From Roseateles depolymerans (GTDB lineage: Bacteria > Pseudomonadota > Gammaproteobacteria > Burkholderiales > Burkholderiaceae_C), in assembly GCF_003387155.1 (NCBI RefSeq), contig NZ_QUMT01000002.1, positions 873,694 through 937,693 on the forward strand: a stretch of 64,000 bases of DNA. Direction: 5' to 3'. The notes under the pieces are model-generated. The model was not told the DNA's origin. It saw nothing but the letters and a program-made list of their open reading frames with translations, and ran no database searches. The position numbers and the translations under genes were made by a program. Shown here one piece after another: positions 18,261 to 27,283 of this stretch (within the stretch, counting starts at the first letter, position 1; each line of letters starts with the position of its first letter).

Positions 18261-20984
18261 TCAGCCCTGCGCCGCCGGCACTCGGCCTGCGCGGCTGCTG
18301 CCGACGACCGGTGTCACCTCGATGTAGGGCGCCGTGACCGATGCCGTCACCTTCGCCACCGCCTGCGGCGTCCCTGCCGCGACGATGCGGCCCCCGGCCT
18401 GGCCCGCGCCGGGGCCGAGGTCGATCACCCAGTCAGCCTGCGCGACCACCCGCATGTCGTGCTCCACCACCACGACGCTGTGGCCGGCCTCGACCAGGTC
18501 ATTGAGCTGCGCCATGAGCTTGTCGACATCCGACGGGTGCAGCCCGGTGGTCGGTTCATCCAGCACATACAGCGTGTGCCCGCGTGCCGTGCGCTGCAGC
18601 TCGGTCACCAGCTTGATGCGCTGCGCCTCGCCGCCGGACAGCTCGGTGGCGGGCTGACCCAGCCGCAGATACCCCAGCCCGATGCCCTGCAGCAGCCCCA
18701 GCGGGCGGGCAAGGGCGGGCTCGTCGGCGAAGAACGCGAGGGCGGACTCCACCGTCATGCCCAGCACGTCGGCGATCGACTGGTCCCGGTAGCGGACCTT
18801 CAGCGTCGCCTCGTTGTAGCGGGCGCCATGGCAGGTGGGGCAGGGCGCAAAGACGCTGGGCATGAACAGCAGTTCCACGCTGACGCAGCCTTCGCCCTCA
18901 CAGGTCTCGCAGCGGCCCTTGGCCACGTTGAAGGAGAAGCGACCGGCGTCGAACCGGCGCGACCGCGCCGCCGGCGTGGCGGAAAACAGTTTGCGCACGT
19001 GGTCGAAGAGGCCGGTGTAGGTCGCCAGGTTGGAGCGGGGTGTGCGGCCAATCGGTTTCTGGTCCACCTGCACCAGCCGCCGAATGTGGGCCGCACCGTC
19101 CACGATGCGTCCGCCAGTGCTGGCGACGGGCTCGCCATCGAGGTCCTCGTCCTCCTCGGACGGGCTGGTGGTGTCCTGGCCCAGGTGCTCGGACACCAGG
19201 TCCACCAGCGCCCGGCTCACCAGGGACGACTTGCCGGAGCCGGACACGCCGGTCACCGCGGTGAAGACACCCAGCGGGAACTCTGCGGCGAGATCGTTCA
19301 GGTTGTTTTGGGTGACGCCCTCCAGGCGCAGCCAGGCCTGCGGCGTGCGAGGCGGTCGCGCGGGCTGGCCCTTGCCCTCGCTGGGAGGGAACAAATGCGC
19401 GGCGGTGCTCGACCCCTTGACCCCGCGCAGGCCATCGACCGGCCCGCTGTAGAGCACCTGTCCGCCGCGCTCCCCGGCCTGCGGTCCGACGTCGACCAGC
19501 CAGTCGGCCTGCCGCATGAGGTGGAGGTCATGCTCGACCACATAGACCGAGTTGCCCGCCGCCTGGAGCTGGCGCAGCGCCGCCATCAAGGCTTCACCGT
19601 CGGCCGGATGCAGGCCCGCGGAGGGTTCATCCAGCACATAGATCACCCCGAACAGGTTGGAGCAGATCTGCGTGGCCAGCCGCAGCCGTTGCAGCTCGCC
19701 GGGCGAGACGCTGGGCGTGGCGCGGTCCAGCGACAGATGGCCCAGGCCCAGGGTCAGCAGCGGTGCCAGGCGCATCAGCACATCGGCCACGATGCGTTCC
19801 GCGGCGATGCGTTTTTCCTGGGAGCTGCCGGTGTGGCGCACCGCCTTGAGCCGCTGTGCGACGTCGGCCAGGGACAGCTGGGACAAGGTGCCGATGTCCA
19901 GCCCGTCAAAGGTCACCGACAGTGCCTCGCGCTTGAGCCGCTTGCCGTCACAGACCGGGCAGGCGCCGCCGATCATGTAGCGCGACACCCGGCGTTTCAT
20001 CAGCGCGCTCTGGGTGGTGGCAAAGGTGTGCATCACATAGCGCCGGGCGCTGCTGAAGGTGCCCTGGTAGCTGGGCTCCGTCTTGCGCTTGAGCGCCGCG
20101 CGGGTCTCGGCGGGCGTGAAGCCGGCATACACCGGCACGGTGGGCTGCTCGTCGGTGAAGAGGATCCAGTCGCGCGTCTTGCGCGGCAGGTCCCGCCACG
20201 GGGTGTCGACATCGATGCCCAGGGTGACGAGGATGTCGCGCAGGTTCTGCCCGTGCCAGGCGGGCGGCCAGGCGGCGACGGCCCGCTCGCGGATGGTCAG
20301 GCTCGGGTCCGGCACCATCGAGGCTTCCGTCACTTCGTAGACGCGGCCCAGGCCGTGGCAGTGGGGGCAGGCGCCTTGCGGGGTGTTGGGGGAGAAGTCC
20401 TCCGCATACAGCATCGCCTGACCGGCGGGATAACGCCCGGCGCGTGAATACAGCATGCGCAGCAGCGAGGACAGACCGGTCACACTGCCGACCGACGACC
20501 GCGCATTGGGCGTGCCGCGCTGCTGCTGCAGCGCCACTGCGGGCGGCAGGCCGTGGATGGCGTCCACCGCCGGCACGCCGACCTGGTCGATCAGGCGGCG
20601 GGCATAGGGCGCGACGGATTCGAAGTAGCGACGCTGGGCCTCGGCGTAGATGGTGCCGAAGGCCAGGGAGGACTTGCCGGAGCCGGACACGCCGGTGAAG
20701 GCGACCAGGGCGTCGCGGGGGATGTCGACGTCCACGTTCTTGAGGTTGTGCTCCCGCGCCCCGCGGACCTGGACGCAGTCCGGGCGGTCCGCGCGGGCAG
20801 CCCCTCCAGCACGTGGAGCCCCTGCGGCACCCGCTGCGCGGCCGGGGTGTGACGTGCGTGAGGCGCCTGCCGTGCCTTCGGTGCTGGAGGGATGAGCGGG
20901 GCGTGCGGGGCGGGTCGGTTGTTTCGGCAAGGCAGCACCTGAGGAAGAGGGAGCAGGAGTATCGGACCTGCGCCCCTTCAGCAA
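18261..20984 (-). CDS. UvrA2-type ABC excinuclease paralogue
   Basis: A UvrA-family ABC ATPase of up to 907 residues. It has two Walker A motifs (FTGVSGSGKSSLAFG and VTGVSGSGKSSLVSR), two signature motifs (SVSPGELQRLRLA, ELSGGEAQRIKLV), two Walker B segments (YVLDEPSAGLHP, YVLDEPTTGLHP) and zinc-finger cysteines (CPHCHG, CPVCDG, CETCEG, CPTCHG). Only about 110 residues separate the first Walker A from CPHCHG, about half the spacing in standard UvrA, so the UvrB-binding domain is missing, as in UvrA2. No in-frame ATG exists upstream of the conserved region. Start is TTG at 20984 or 20930, leaving a low-complexity leader. A role in DNA-lesion or drug tolerance is inferred. Confidence 0.87.
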   Translation of the reverse strand: MLKGRRSDTPAPSSSGAALPKQPTRPARPAHPSSTEGTAGASRTSHPGRAAGAAGAPRAGGAARADRPDCVQVRGAREHNLKNVDVDIPRDALVAFTGVSGSGKSSLAFGTIYAEAQRRYFESVAPYARRLIDQVGVPAVDAIHGLPPAVALQQQRGTPNARSSVGSVTGLSSLLRMLYSRAGRYPAGQAMLYAEDFSPNTPQGACPHCHGLGRVYEVTEASMVPDPSLTIRERAVAAWPPAWHGQNLRDILVTLGIDVDTPWRDLPRKTRDWILFTDEQPTVPVYAGFTPAETRAALKRKTEPSYQGTFSSARRYVMHTFATTQSALMKRRVSRYMIGGACPVCDGKRLKREALSVTFDGLDIGTLSQLSLADVAQRLKAVRHTGSSQEKRIAAERIVADVLMRLAPLLTLGLGHLSLDRATPSVSPGELQRLRLATQICSNLFGVIYVLDEPSAGLHPADGEALMAALRQLQAAGNSVYVVEHDLHLMRQADWLVDVGPQAGERGGQVLYSGPVDGLRGVKGSSTAAHLFPPSEGKGQPARPPRTPQAWLRLEGVTQNNLNDLAAEFPLGVFTAVTGVSGSGKSSLVSRALVDLVSEHLGQDTTSPSEEDEDLDGEPVASTGGRIVDGAAHIRRLVQVDQKPIGRTPRSNLATYTGLFDHVRKLFSATPAARSRRFDAGRFSFNVAKGRCETCEGEGCVSVELLFMPSVFAPCPTCHGARYNEATLKVRYRDQSIADVLGMTVESALAFFADEPALARPLGLLQGIGLGYLRLGQPATELSGGEAQRIKLVTELQRTARGHTLYVLDEPTTGLHPSDVDKLMAQLNDLVEAGHSVVVVEHDMRVVAQADWVIDLGPGAGQAGGRIVAAGTPQAVAKVTASVTAPYIEVTPVVGSSRAGRVPAAQG

Positions 20985-21029
20985 ACCAGGTGCCTGATCC
21001 GCCGCTCAGCCGCTCAGCCGCTCAGCCCA

Positions 21030-22604
21030 TTAGGTCGCCCTGAGCTTGAACACCCGCACCGTCTGCGCCAGGGCTTCCGCCTGATGCCGCAGGCTGTCCG
21101 CCGCAGCGGCGCTCTGTTCCACCAGCGCGGCGTTTTGCTGGGTCACCTGGTCCAGCTGCGCCACCGCATCACTGACCTGGCTGATGCCGGAGGTCTGCTC
21201 GGTGGTGGAATGGGAAATCTCGCCCAGCAGGTCATTGACCTTCTGCACCTGCGACACGATGGACGTCATGCTGCGTCCGGCCTCGTCCACCAGGCGGGTG
21301 CCGGTCTCGACCTTCTGAGAACTGTCCTCGATCAGTTGCTTGATCTCCTTGGCGGCGCTGGCCGAACGCTGCGCCAGCGTCCGCACTTCCGAGGCCACGA
21401 CCGCAAAGCCGCGGCCCTGTTCACCCGCTCGCGCCGCCTCGACGGCCGCATTCAGCGCCAGGATATTGGTCTGGAAAGCGATGCCGTCGATGACGCCGAT
21501 GATGTCGGTGATGCGACGCGACGAGCTGACGATGTCCTGCATCGTCGAGACCACGTTGCCCACCACCACGCCGCCGCCGGCCGCCGCCGCGGACGCTTCC
21601 GTCGCCAGCCGGGCCGCTTCCTGCGCGGTGTCGGCATTGCTGCGGACCGTGCTGGTCAGCTCTTCCATCGACGCGGCGGTTTCCTCCAGATTGGCCGCCT
21701 GCTGCTCGGTGCGCTGGCTGAGGTCGGCATTGCCGTTGGCGATTTCGCTGGAGCCGGTCGCGATGTTCTCGCTGCCCTGGCGCACCGTGCTGACGATGCG
21801 GGCCAGCGAGGTCTGCATGTGGCGCGTGGCGCTGAGCATGTCTGCCACCTCACCGCGTCCGACCACGTGGATGTCCTGGGACAGATCCCCGTCACCGATG
21901 GCCTTCACCGCCTGGATGGCCTGGCCCAGCGAGCGCCGGATGCCCGCCACCACCAGCCAGGCCAGGAACCCCAGCAGGGCCAGGCCACTGCCGGCGGAAA
22001 CGATGATGATCCAGCGGTAGGTGTTGACCATCTGCAGCGCCTGCTCTGCCTGCTCGGCGGAGCGACGGGCCTGGTACGCCACCATCTTCTCCGCCATGGC
22101 GTTGTACTTGTCCATCAGGGGCGCATAGCTGCTCTGCGCCAGGGACTTGGCCTGGGCCAGGTCACCGCTTTTCTTCAGCGCCAGCGACTTGTCCCGGGCT
22201 TCTAGATAGGGCTTTCGGGCGTCGCCGAGTTCCTCCAGGATGGCCAGGCCCTCCGGACTCTTTTCCAGCTCGACATAGCGCTTCTGGGTCTCCGAGGTGT
22301 CCTTGGTGGTGGCGGCGATGGCGTCCTTGAAATAGTTCTGGAGCTCGTCGCCGTCGGACATGATCACCGCGAAGACCCGGGTGGAGTTGACCGCGATGTT
22401 GGTGCGCCAGCGCTGGGCCAGCTGCAGCCGCTCGACCTGCTCGTTGGCCAGCTGATCGACCGTGTGGCCCAACTGATTGACCCGGACCAGGCTGACGCCG
22501 CTCAGGCCCAGAAGGATGGCGGCGGCAAACGCCACCAGAAGTACGAACTGCTGGGCGATGCTGAAACGCGCGCCCAGACCGCCCGCCGGTGCTGTGGTTA
22601 CCAA
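21030..22604 (-). CDS. methyl-accepting chemotaxis protein (four-helix-bundle sensor type)
   Basis: A 524-residue chemoreceptor. TM1 is about residues 18-42, the periplasmic four-helix-bundle sensor about 43-188 ([25 protein letters not shown]), TM2 about 190-213, then HAMP and the signalling domain with the hairpin tip [37 protein letters not shown]. There is no C-terminal CheR/CheB-docking pentapeptide. The start is TTG at 22604, preceded by a strong GGGGAG. No ATG occurs before the sensor domain. It stands alone, so it probably feeds the main motility pathway encoded elsewhere. Confidence 0.93.
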   Translation of the reverse strand: MVTTAPAGGLGARFSIAQQFVLLVAFAAAILLGLSGVSLVRVNQLGHTVDQLANEQVERLQLAQRWRTNIAVNSTRVFAVIMSDGDELQNYFKDAIAATTKDTSETQKRYVELEKSPEGLAILEELGDARKPYLEARDKSLALKKSGDLAQAKSLAQSSYAPLMDKYNAMAEKMVAYQARRSAEQAEQALQMVNTYRWIIIVSAGSGLALLGFLAWLVVAGIRRSLGQAIQAVKAIGDGDLSQDIHVVGRGEVADMLSATRHMQTSLARIVSTVRQGSENIATGSSEIANGNADLSQRTEQQAANLEETAASMEELTSTVRSNADTAQEAARLATEASAAAAGGGVVVGNVVSTMQDIVSSSRRITDIIGVIDGIAFQTNILALNAAVEAARAGEQGRGFAVVASEVRTLAQRSASAAKEIKQLIEDSSQKVETGTRLVDEAGRSMTSIVSQVQKVNDLLGEISHSTTEQTSGISQVSDAVAQLDQVTQQNAALVEQSAAAADSLRHQAEALAQTVRVFKLRAT

Positions 22605-22785
22605 GGTGATCTCCCCGGAAGCCGTACGAAGGCTTCAAGCCGATGCAAGCGGTCGATCCAGCGTCGGCATGCCGCGCCTGTCGCCCGTCTTTCTCCCTGA
22701 CGTCCCAACCGTTGATCGTACGTGGGCGATCATCGCGCGGGGTGGGGCAGCTGTCCTCTCGGCGCAAGGGGGCGAGGAAAATTCC

Positions 22786-24054
22786 TCAGGCCGGCCGTTC
22801 CAGCCGATAGAGCCCCACATCCACGCGTCCCGCGAGGAAGCCGGCTTCGCAATAGCTGAGGTAGTACTCCCAGATCCGCTTGAACGGCAGGTCGAACCCC
22901 AGCGCTTCGATCGCCGGCCACTGCGCCAGGAAGCGCTGGCGCCAGTCGGCCAGGGTGCGGGCATAGTCGCGGCCGAAGCGCAGCTCGGTGCTGAAGGTCA
23001 GGCCCACGCGGCGGGCCTGCTCGGCCATGCGCTCCGGCGTTGGCAGCATGCCGCCCGGGAAGATGCAGCGCTGGATGAAGTCCGGGCTGGACCGGTAGGC
23101 CTCGAAATGCGCCTCGTCGATGGTGATGGCCTGCAGCACCGCCGAGCCGCCGGGCTTGAGCCGGTCCTTCAGAGTCTGGAAATACACCGGCCAATACGAC
23201 TCGCCCACCGCCTCGATCATCTCGATGGACACGATGCGGTCGAACTGGCCGTCCACATCCCGGTAGTCCTGCAGACGCAGGTCGACCCGGTCCGCCACCT
23301 GCCACTCCCGGGCCCGGTCCTGGGCAAAGGCCAGCTGCTCGGTCGACAGCGTCAGGCCCACCACGTCGGCCTGGCAGCGCTGGGCCAGCGTGGCCGCCAG
23401 CGTCCCCCAGCCGCAGCCGATCTCCAGCACGCGCTGACCCGGCTGGGCGTCCAGCAGGGACACGATGCGGTCCAGCCGGCGCTGCTGGGCCGCTTCCAGC
23501 GAGGGGGCGGCGTTGGGCGTTTCCGCCTCATACAGGGCGCTCGAGTAGAGCATGCTGGCGTCCAGCCACTGCTCGTAGAACCGGTTGCCGAGGTCGTAGT
23601 GCGCCGAGATGTTGTCGCGGCTGCGGCGACGGGTATTGGCATTGGCCCGGTGCAGCAGCAGGCCCAGCCAGCGCGCCGGGCCGCGGGCGCGGCCCTGGCT
23701 CTTCAGCGCGGATTCATTGGCCAGACCAAAGGACAGCAGCGCGGTGAGGTCGGGCGTGGTCCAGTCCCCGTCGCGGTAGGAAAAGGCCAGGCCCAGGTCG
23801 CCCTCCATCGCCAGGCGCAGCAGGGGCCGCCAGCGGTGCAGATGCAGGGCCGCCCGCGGTCCGGGCAGGGCGCCGCCCAGCACCATCGTGCTGCCGTCGG
23901 GCATCGTCAGATCGAGTTGGCCGTGGCGGATCCGCTCGCAGGCGCGGCGGACGGCCGGGAGGCGGAACAGCCAGTGTTTCCGGGTGGCGGTGCTGGCGGC
24001 ACTGTCCGGGAGCGTGCGGCTGTGGTGGGGCATGGCGCTTCGTTCCTGTTTCAT
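22786..24054 (-). CDS. cyclopropane-fatty-acyl-phospholipid synthase family methyltransferase (Cfa1)
   Basis: A 422-residue SAM-dependent methyltransferase acting on unsaturated acyl chains of membrane phospholipids. Motifs are SAHYDLGNRFYEQWLDASMLYSSA, the SAM-binding VLEIGCGWGTLAATLA, VGLTLSTEQLAFAQ, IVSIEMIEAVGE and FIQRCIFPGGMLPT. The N-terminal lipid-interaction domain of Cfa enzymes is present. The ATG at 24054 lacks a ribosome-binding site; the ATG at 24033 is preceded by AGGA and may be the true start. It is the last gene of an operon with the FAD oxidoreductase and DUF1365 protein, read from a ChrR-controlled sigma promoter. Confidence 0.93.
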   Translation of the reverse strand: MKQERSAMPHHSRTLPDSAASTATRKHWLFRLPAVRRACERIRHGQLDLTMPDGSTMVLGGALPGPRAALHLHRWRPLLRLAMEGDLGLAFSYRDGDWTTPDLTALLSFGLANESALKSQGRARGPARWLGLLLHRANANTRRRSRDNISAHYDLGNRFYEQWLDASMLYSSALYEAETPNAAPSLEAAQQRRLDRIVSLLDAQPGQRVLEIGCGWGTLAATLAQRCQADVVGLTLSTEQLAFAQDRAREWQVADRVDLRLQDYRDVDGQFDRIVSIEMIEAVGESYWPVYFQTLKDRLKPGGSAVLQAITIDEAHFEAYRSSPDFIQRCIFPGGMLPTPERMAEQARRVGLTFSTELRFGRDYARTLADWRQRFLAQWPAIEALGFDLPFKRIWEYYLSYCEAGFLAGRVDVGLYRLERPA

Positions 24055-24086
24055 GAAGTCGTGATGGGCGGTCGCGGGGGCACCGC

Positions 24087-24923
24087 TCAGGGAAGATCGG
24101 TCGGGACCGGCTGGGCGGGTCGCACGATGGTGAGGGGGGGCTGGGGCGGCTGTCCGCGGTCATGCAGGCGGGCGCCCTTGATCCACAGGCGCAGCGCTTC
24201 CCAGTGGATGCCGACGATCACCTTGAGCGTCAGCAGCGGATAGGCGACCAGCAGGCTCAGCAGCCCCCGGTCGGTCAGCGGCACGCGGCGGGCATCGTGG
24301 CGGGCGTTGAGCACCGGCGCCCCGTCCGCGTTGTCGTGGACCGAGATGCCCAAGGACAGCTGCTCCCGCGGCGGATCGATGCGGAAGCGGTAGTGCAGGT
24401 CCATGCCCAGGAAGGGCGAGACATACAGCTGCTTGTCGCAGCGCTGCTGCACCGTCCGGGCCTGCCGCTGCTCCGGGGCCACCTCGGCCAGGTAGCTGTG
24501 CCGCTGTCCGAAGGTGTTGTTGACCTCGTAGATGATCGCCTGCAGGTCGCCGTCGGGCGCATGGCAGAACCAGACGCTCAGCGGATTGAAGGCATACCCC
24601 AGCAGGCGCGGCATGGTCAGCAGCCGCATCGGGCCGCCGGTGGGCAGGCCGGCGCGGGCCAGGTGGGCGTCCATCTGCGCGCGCAGTGTCGCCACGTCCG
24701 GCGCCTGGCCGTCGCCATGGTCGGACGGACGGAAGCTGAAGAGATTGAAGCGGCCGATGCTGAACCAGCGCAGGCGGCGGTCCAGGTCCGGCAGCTCGTC
24801 CAGGTCCAGCAGCAGGGTGAACAGGCGGTACTGCAGGCGATGCCGCATCGGCCGCAGGCGCTGATGCATCACCTCACCGCGGTAGATGGCGGATGCGCCG
24901 GACACGTCCTGGGTCTGACTCAT
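24087..24923 (-). CDS. DUF1365 family protein
   Basis: A 278-residue protein of the DUF1365 family, almost always found between an FAD oxidoreductase and a Cfa-type enzyme, as here. Conserved segments are YRGEVMHQRLRPMRHRL at the N-terminus, MPRLLGYAFNPLSVWFC, YEVNNTFGQRHSYL, KQLYVSPFLGMDLHYRF and the C-terminal LLVAYPLLTLKVIVGIHWEALRLW. It has no signal peptide and a single hydrophobic C-terminal stretch. Biochemical function is unknown; association with membrane fatty-acid modification is inferred. Its ATG overlaps the stop of the upstream oxidoreductase (ATGA). Confidence 0.93.
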   Translation of the reverse strand: MSQTQDVSGASAIYRGEVMHQRLRPMRHRLQYRLFTLLLDLDELPDLDRRLRWFSIGRFNLFSFRPSDHGDGQAPDVATLRAQMDAHLARAGLPTGGPMRLLTMPRLLGYAFNPLSVWFCHAPDGDLQAIIYEVNNTFGQRHSYLAEVAPEQRQARTVQQRCDKQLYVSPFLGMDLHYRFRIDPPREQLSLGISVHDNADGAPVLNARHDARRVPLTDRGLLSLLVAYPLLTLKVIVGIHWEALRLWIKGARLHDRGQPPQPPLTIVRPAQPVPTDLP

Positions 24924-26305
24924 GCGGTCGCCACCTGCGGCAGGTGAATGCGGGCCGACTCGCCCGCAACGGTCCACGGCCGGCGCACGCCGCCGAGCGC
25001 CTCGGCCACCGCCAGTCCGGCCTGCAGGCCATCCTCATGGAAGCCCGAGCCGAAATACGCGCCGCAGAACCAGGTGTTCTGCTGCCCCTGCAGGCTCCAG
25101 AGCTGGCGCTGCGCCTGGATGGCGGCTCCGTCAAAACGCGGATGCTCATACACCTCGGTGGACACCAGCAGGTCCGCACGCGGCTCCACCGTCGGGTTCA
25201 GGGTCACGAACAGCGGCGTGGCCTGGGGGCCCTGCGGCAGATGCGGCTGCAGCCGGTTCATCCAGTAGGTGACGGTGGGGGGCGCCTTGCTGGCCGCCTC
25301 GCCGCTGCCGGCCAGATAGTTCCAGCTGCACCAGACCGACCGGCGGCGCGGCATCAGGGCCGGGTCGTGGTGCAGCACGGCCAGATTGCGGCTGTAGGTC
25401 AGGGCGCCCAGCACCCGGCGCTCATCGGCGGTGGGCGAGGGCAGCATGCGCAGGGCCTGGTCCGAATGCGCGGCGATCACCACATGGTCGAACAGCCGGC
25501 TCAGCGCGCCGCTGCGTGTGTGCAGGCGCACGCCGCCGGGCTCCCGCAGCACGGCCAGCACCGATTCATTGCGATGGATGCGGTCCCCCAGCGGCTCGGC
25601 CAGGCGGCGGACATATTCGCGACTTCCGCCGTCCACCGTGCGCCAGACCGGCCGGCCCGAGACCTTCAGCAGCCCGTGGTTCTCGCAAAAGCGCACGAAG
25701 GACGCCATCGGATAGCGCCCGATGTCCGACGCGGTGGACGACCAGATCGCCGCGCCCATCGGATAGAGGTGATCGTCTCGGAAGGCCCGGCCATAGCCGC
25801 GAGCGTCGAGGTAGTCGTCCAGGGCCAGGTCTCCACACTGGGCGACATCGGCCGGTGCCTCGCGGTAGAAGCGCAGCAGCTCGCGCAGCATCCGCCAGAA
25901 ACGCGGGCGCACCAGGTTGCTGCGCTGGGCAAAGAGGCCGTTGAGGTCAGTGCCGGCATATTCCAGCCGGCCGTTGTCCAGGCTCACCGCGAAGGACATG
26001 TCGGACGCCCGGGTGGGCACGCCCAGGTGCTGGAACAGGGCAGTCAGGTTGGGGTAGGAGGGTTCGTTGTAGACGATGAAGCCGGTGTCCACCGCGACCT
26101 GCCGGATGCCGCAGGGCGCGTCGACCGTGTTGCTGTGGCCGCCGATGCGGCCGTCGGCCTCGAAGACCTCGACCTCATGACGCTGCGACAGCAGCCAGGC
26201 GCAGGACAGTCCGGAGATGCCGCTGCCCACCACCGCAATGCGCAGCGGGCGGTCGTTCGCCGGAGCGGGGTGGGGCGGAAGGGCGTGAAGGTGGGGGCGG
26301 TCCAT
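24920..26305 (-). CDS. NAD(P)/FAD-dependent oxidoreductase of the Cfa operon (amine-oxidase fold)
   Basis: A 461-residue flavoprotein. The dinucleotide fold RIAVVGSGISGLSCAWLLS is followed by EVFEADGRIGGHSNTVD, and the C-terminal FAD motif is WFCGAYFGSGFHEDGLQAGLAVAEAL. It belongs to the group of predicted FAD proteins that sit beside DUF1365 and Cfa. In Rhodobacter sphaeroides, related RpoE-regulated genes take part in methylated and furan fatty-acid formation; I recall this and cannot verify orthology here. The ATG at 26305 is about 20 bases after the predicted transcription start of a GATCC-N16-CGTA promoter. It heads the three-gene operon. Confidence 0.88.
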   Translation of the reverse strand: MDRPHLHALPPHPAPANDRPLRIAVVGSGISGLSCAWLLSQRHEVEVFEADGRIGGHSNTVDAPCGIRQVAVDTGFIVYNEPSYPNLTALFQHLGVPTRASDMSFAVSLDNGRLEYAGTDLNGLFAQRSNLVRPRFWRMLRELLRFYREAPADVAQCGDLALDDYLDARGYGRAFRDDHLYPMGAAIWSSTASDIGRYPMASFVRFCENHGLLKVSGRPVWRTVDGGSREYVRRLAEPLGDRIHRNESVLAVLREPGGVRLHTRSGALSRLFDHVVIAAHSDQALRMLPSPTADERRVLGALTYSRNLAVLHHDPALMPRRRSVWCSWNYLAGSGEAASKAPPTVTYWMNRLQPHLPQGPQATPLFVTLNPTVEPRADLLVSTEVYEHPRFDGAAIQAQRQLWSLQGQQNTWFCGAYFGSGFHEDGLQAGLAVAEALGGVRRPWTVAGESARIHLPQVATA

Positions 26306-26331
26306 GAGGCGTTTCGTTGAATTTTCACTTG

Positions 26332-26357
26332 TACGCGCGCCAACGACTTTTGGATCG
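26332..26357 (-). promoter_or_regulatory. RpoE(ChrR-type) sigma promoter of the FAD oxidoreductase-DUF1365-Cfa1 operon
   Basis: On the minus strand CGATCC (26357-26352) is followed after 16 bases by CGTA (26335-26332) and then CAAGTG. The same spacing and core occur before the sigma gene and before Cfa2. Sixteen bases covering the -10 (26326-26341) are identical to those at 31407-31422. Confidence 0.85.
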
Positions 26358-26441
26358 TCCTCCCGATTCGGGAGAACCCTTGACCGGGCGGGCAGCCTGG
26401 GCGCGAATCGCCCGGGTGGCGATCGTGTCATGGATCAGCGA

Positions 26442-26469
26442 TGATCCGAACCGCCACCTGACGCGTATA
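26442..26469 (+). promoter_or_regulatory. autoregulatory sigma promoter of the rpoE-chrR operon
   Basis: TGATCC (26442-26447), 16 bases, then CGTATA (26464-26469). This matches the GATCC...CGTA pattern known for ChrR-controlled group sigma factors and the two other copies in this locus. Transcription would begin at about 26476, the sigma ATG itself. Confidence 0.85.
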
Positions 26470-26475
26470 GGCTGC

Positions 26476-27282
26476 ATGGGCACCCTGCGACGCGACTCCC
26501 TGGCACAGACCCCGGCTGAACCGCCGGGCACGACGGCTTTGCCCAAGCCGTCCCCGTCGGCCGTGCCTCACTTGAAAATTGTTTCCCTCCATGGCGAGCC
26601 TCCCCTGGATCCGTTGCGCGGTCAGCCGCCCGGCGGTGGTGGGGCTGCCGAAGATCCGGCCAAAGATCCGGCCAATTTTGCGCCCGGGTCCGCGTCTGCA
26701 TCCGTGGAAGCCGCGGCGCCTGGCGTCTCTGCGGTCTCCGGCGACGAATGGTCCCAACTGACCCGGCGCATTGCCGAGCACAAGGACCGTGATGCCTTCG
26801 CCCGTTTGTTCCAGCATTTTGCCCCGCGAGTGAAGAGTTATCTCATGCGCACCGGCAGCAGTGAACAGATGGCCGAAGACCTGTCGCAGGAAGCGCTGGT
26901 GACCGTCTGGCGCAAGGCTGCCCTGTTCGACCCTGCCCAGGCGGCGGTGTCGACCTGGATCTTCACCATCGCCCGCCGCCTGCGGATCGATGCCGCCCGT
27001 CGGCATCGGCTGGAGGACACCGGCGATGAAAGTTATGACTTTGACCGCCTGGAAGCCGATCAGCGGGACGTGGGTGAGCACACCGACGCCGTCCGCCTGA
27101 GCCGGCGCATCCGTGACGCGCTGGGCCGGCTGCCTGCCGAGCAGGCCCAGGTGCTGCGTCTTTCCTATTACGACGACGAGCCACATGCCCGGATTGCCGC
27201 CGAACTCGGACTCCCGCTGGGAACCGTGAAGTCGCGCATCCGGCTGGCCGTGGCGCAGCTGCGCAAGATGCTGGACGCCTGA
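26476..27282 (+). CDS. rpoE: ECF sigma factor RpoE of the RpoE-ChrR pair
   Basis: An extracytoplasmic-function sigma factor. Region 2 is FARLFQHFAPRVKSYLMRTG with EDLSQEALVTVWRKAALFDP and STWIFTIARRLRIDAAR. Region 4 is LGRLPAEQAQVLRLSYYDDEPHARIAAELGLPLGTVKSRIRLAVAQLRKML. It forms a stress operon with ChrR, whose ATG starts two bases after this stop. From the ATG at 26476 the protein has 268 residues, about 90 more than usual, all in an N-terminal low-complexity leader. The predicted promoter places the transcription start at or next to this ATG, implying a leaderless mRNA or a later non-ATG start. Confidence 0.92.
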   Translation: MGTLRRDSLAQTPAEPPGTTALPKPSPSAVPHLKIVSLHGEPPLDPLRGQPPGGGGAAEDPAKDPANFAPGSASASVEAAAPGVSAVSGDEWSQLTRRIAEHKDRDAFARLFQHFAPRVKSYLMRTGSSEQMAEDLSQEALVTVWRKAALFDPAQAAVSTWIFTIARRLRIDAARRHRLEDTGDESYDFDRLEADQRDVGEHTDAVRLSRRIRDALGRLPAEQAQVLRLSYYDDEPHARIAAELGLPLGTVKSRIRLAVAQLRKMLDA

Positions 27283-27283
27283 C

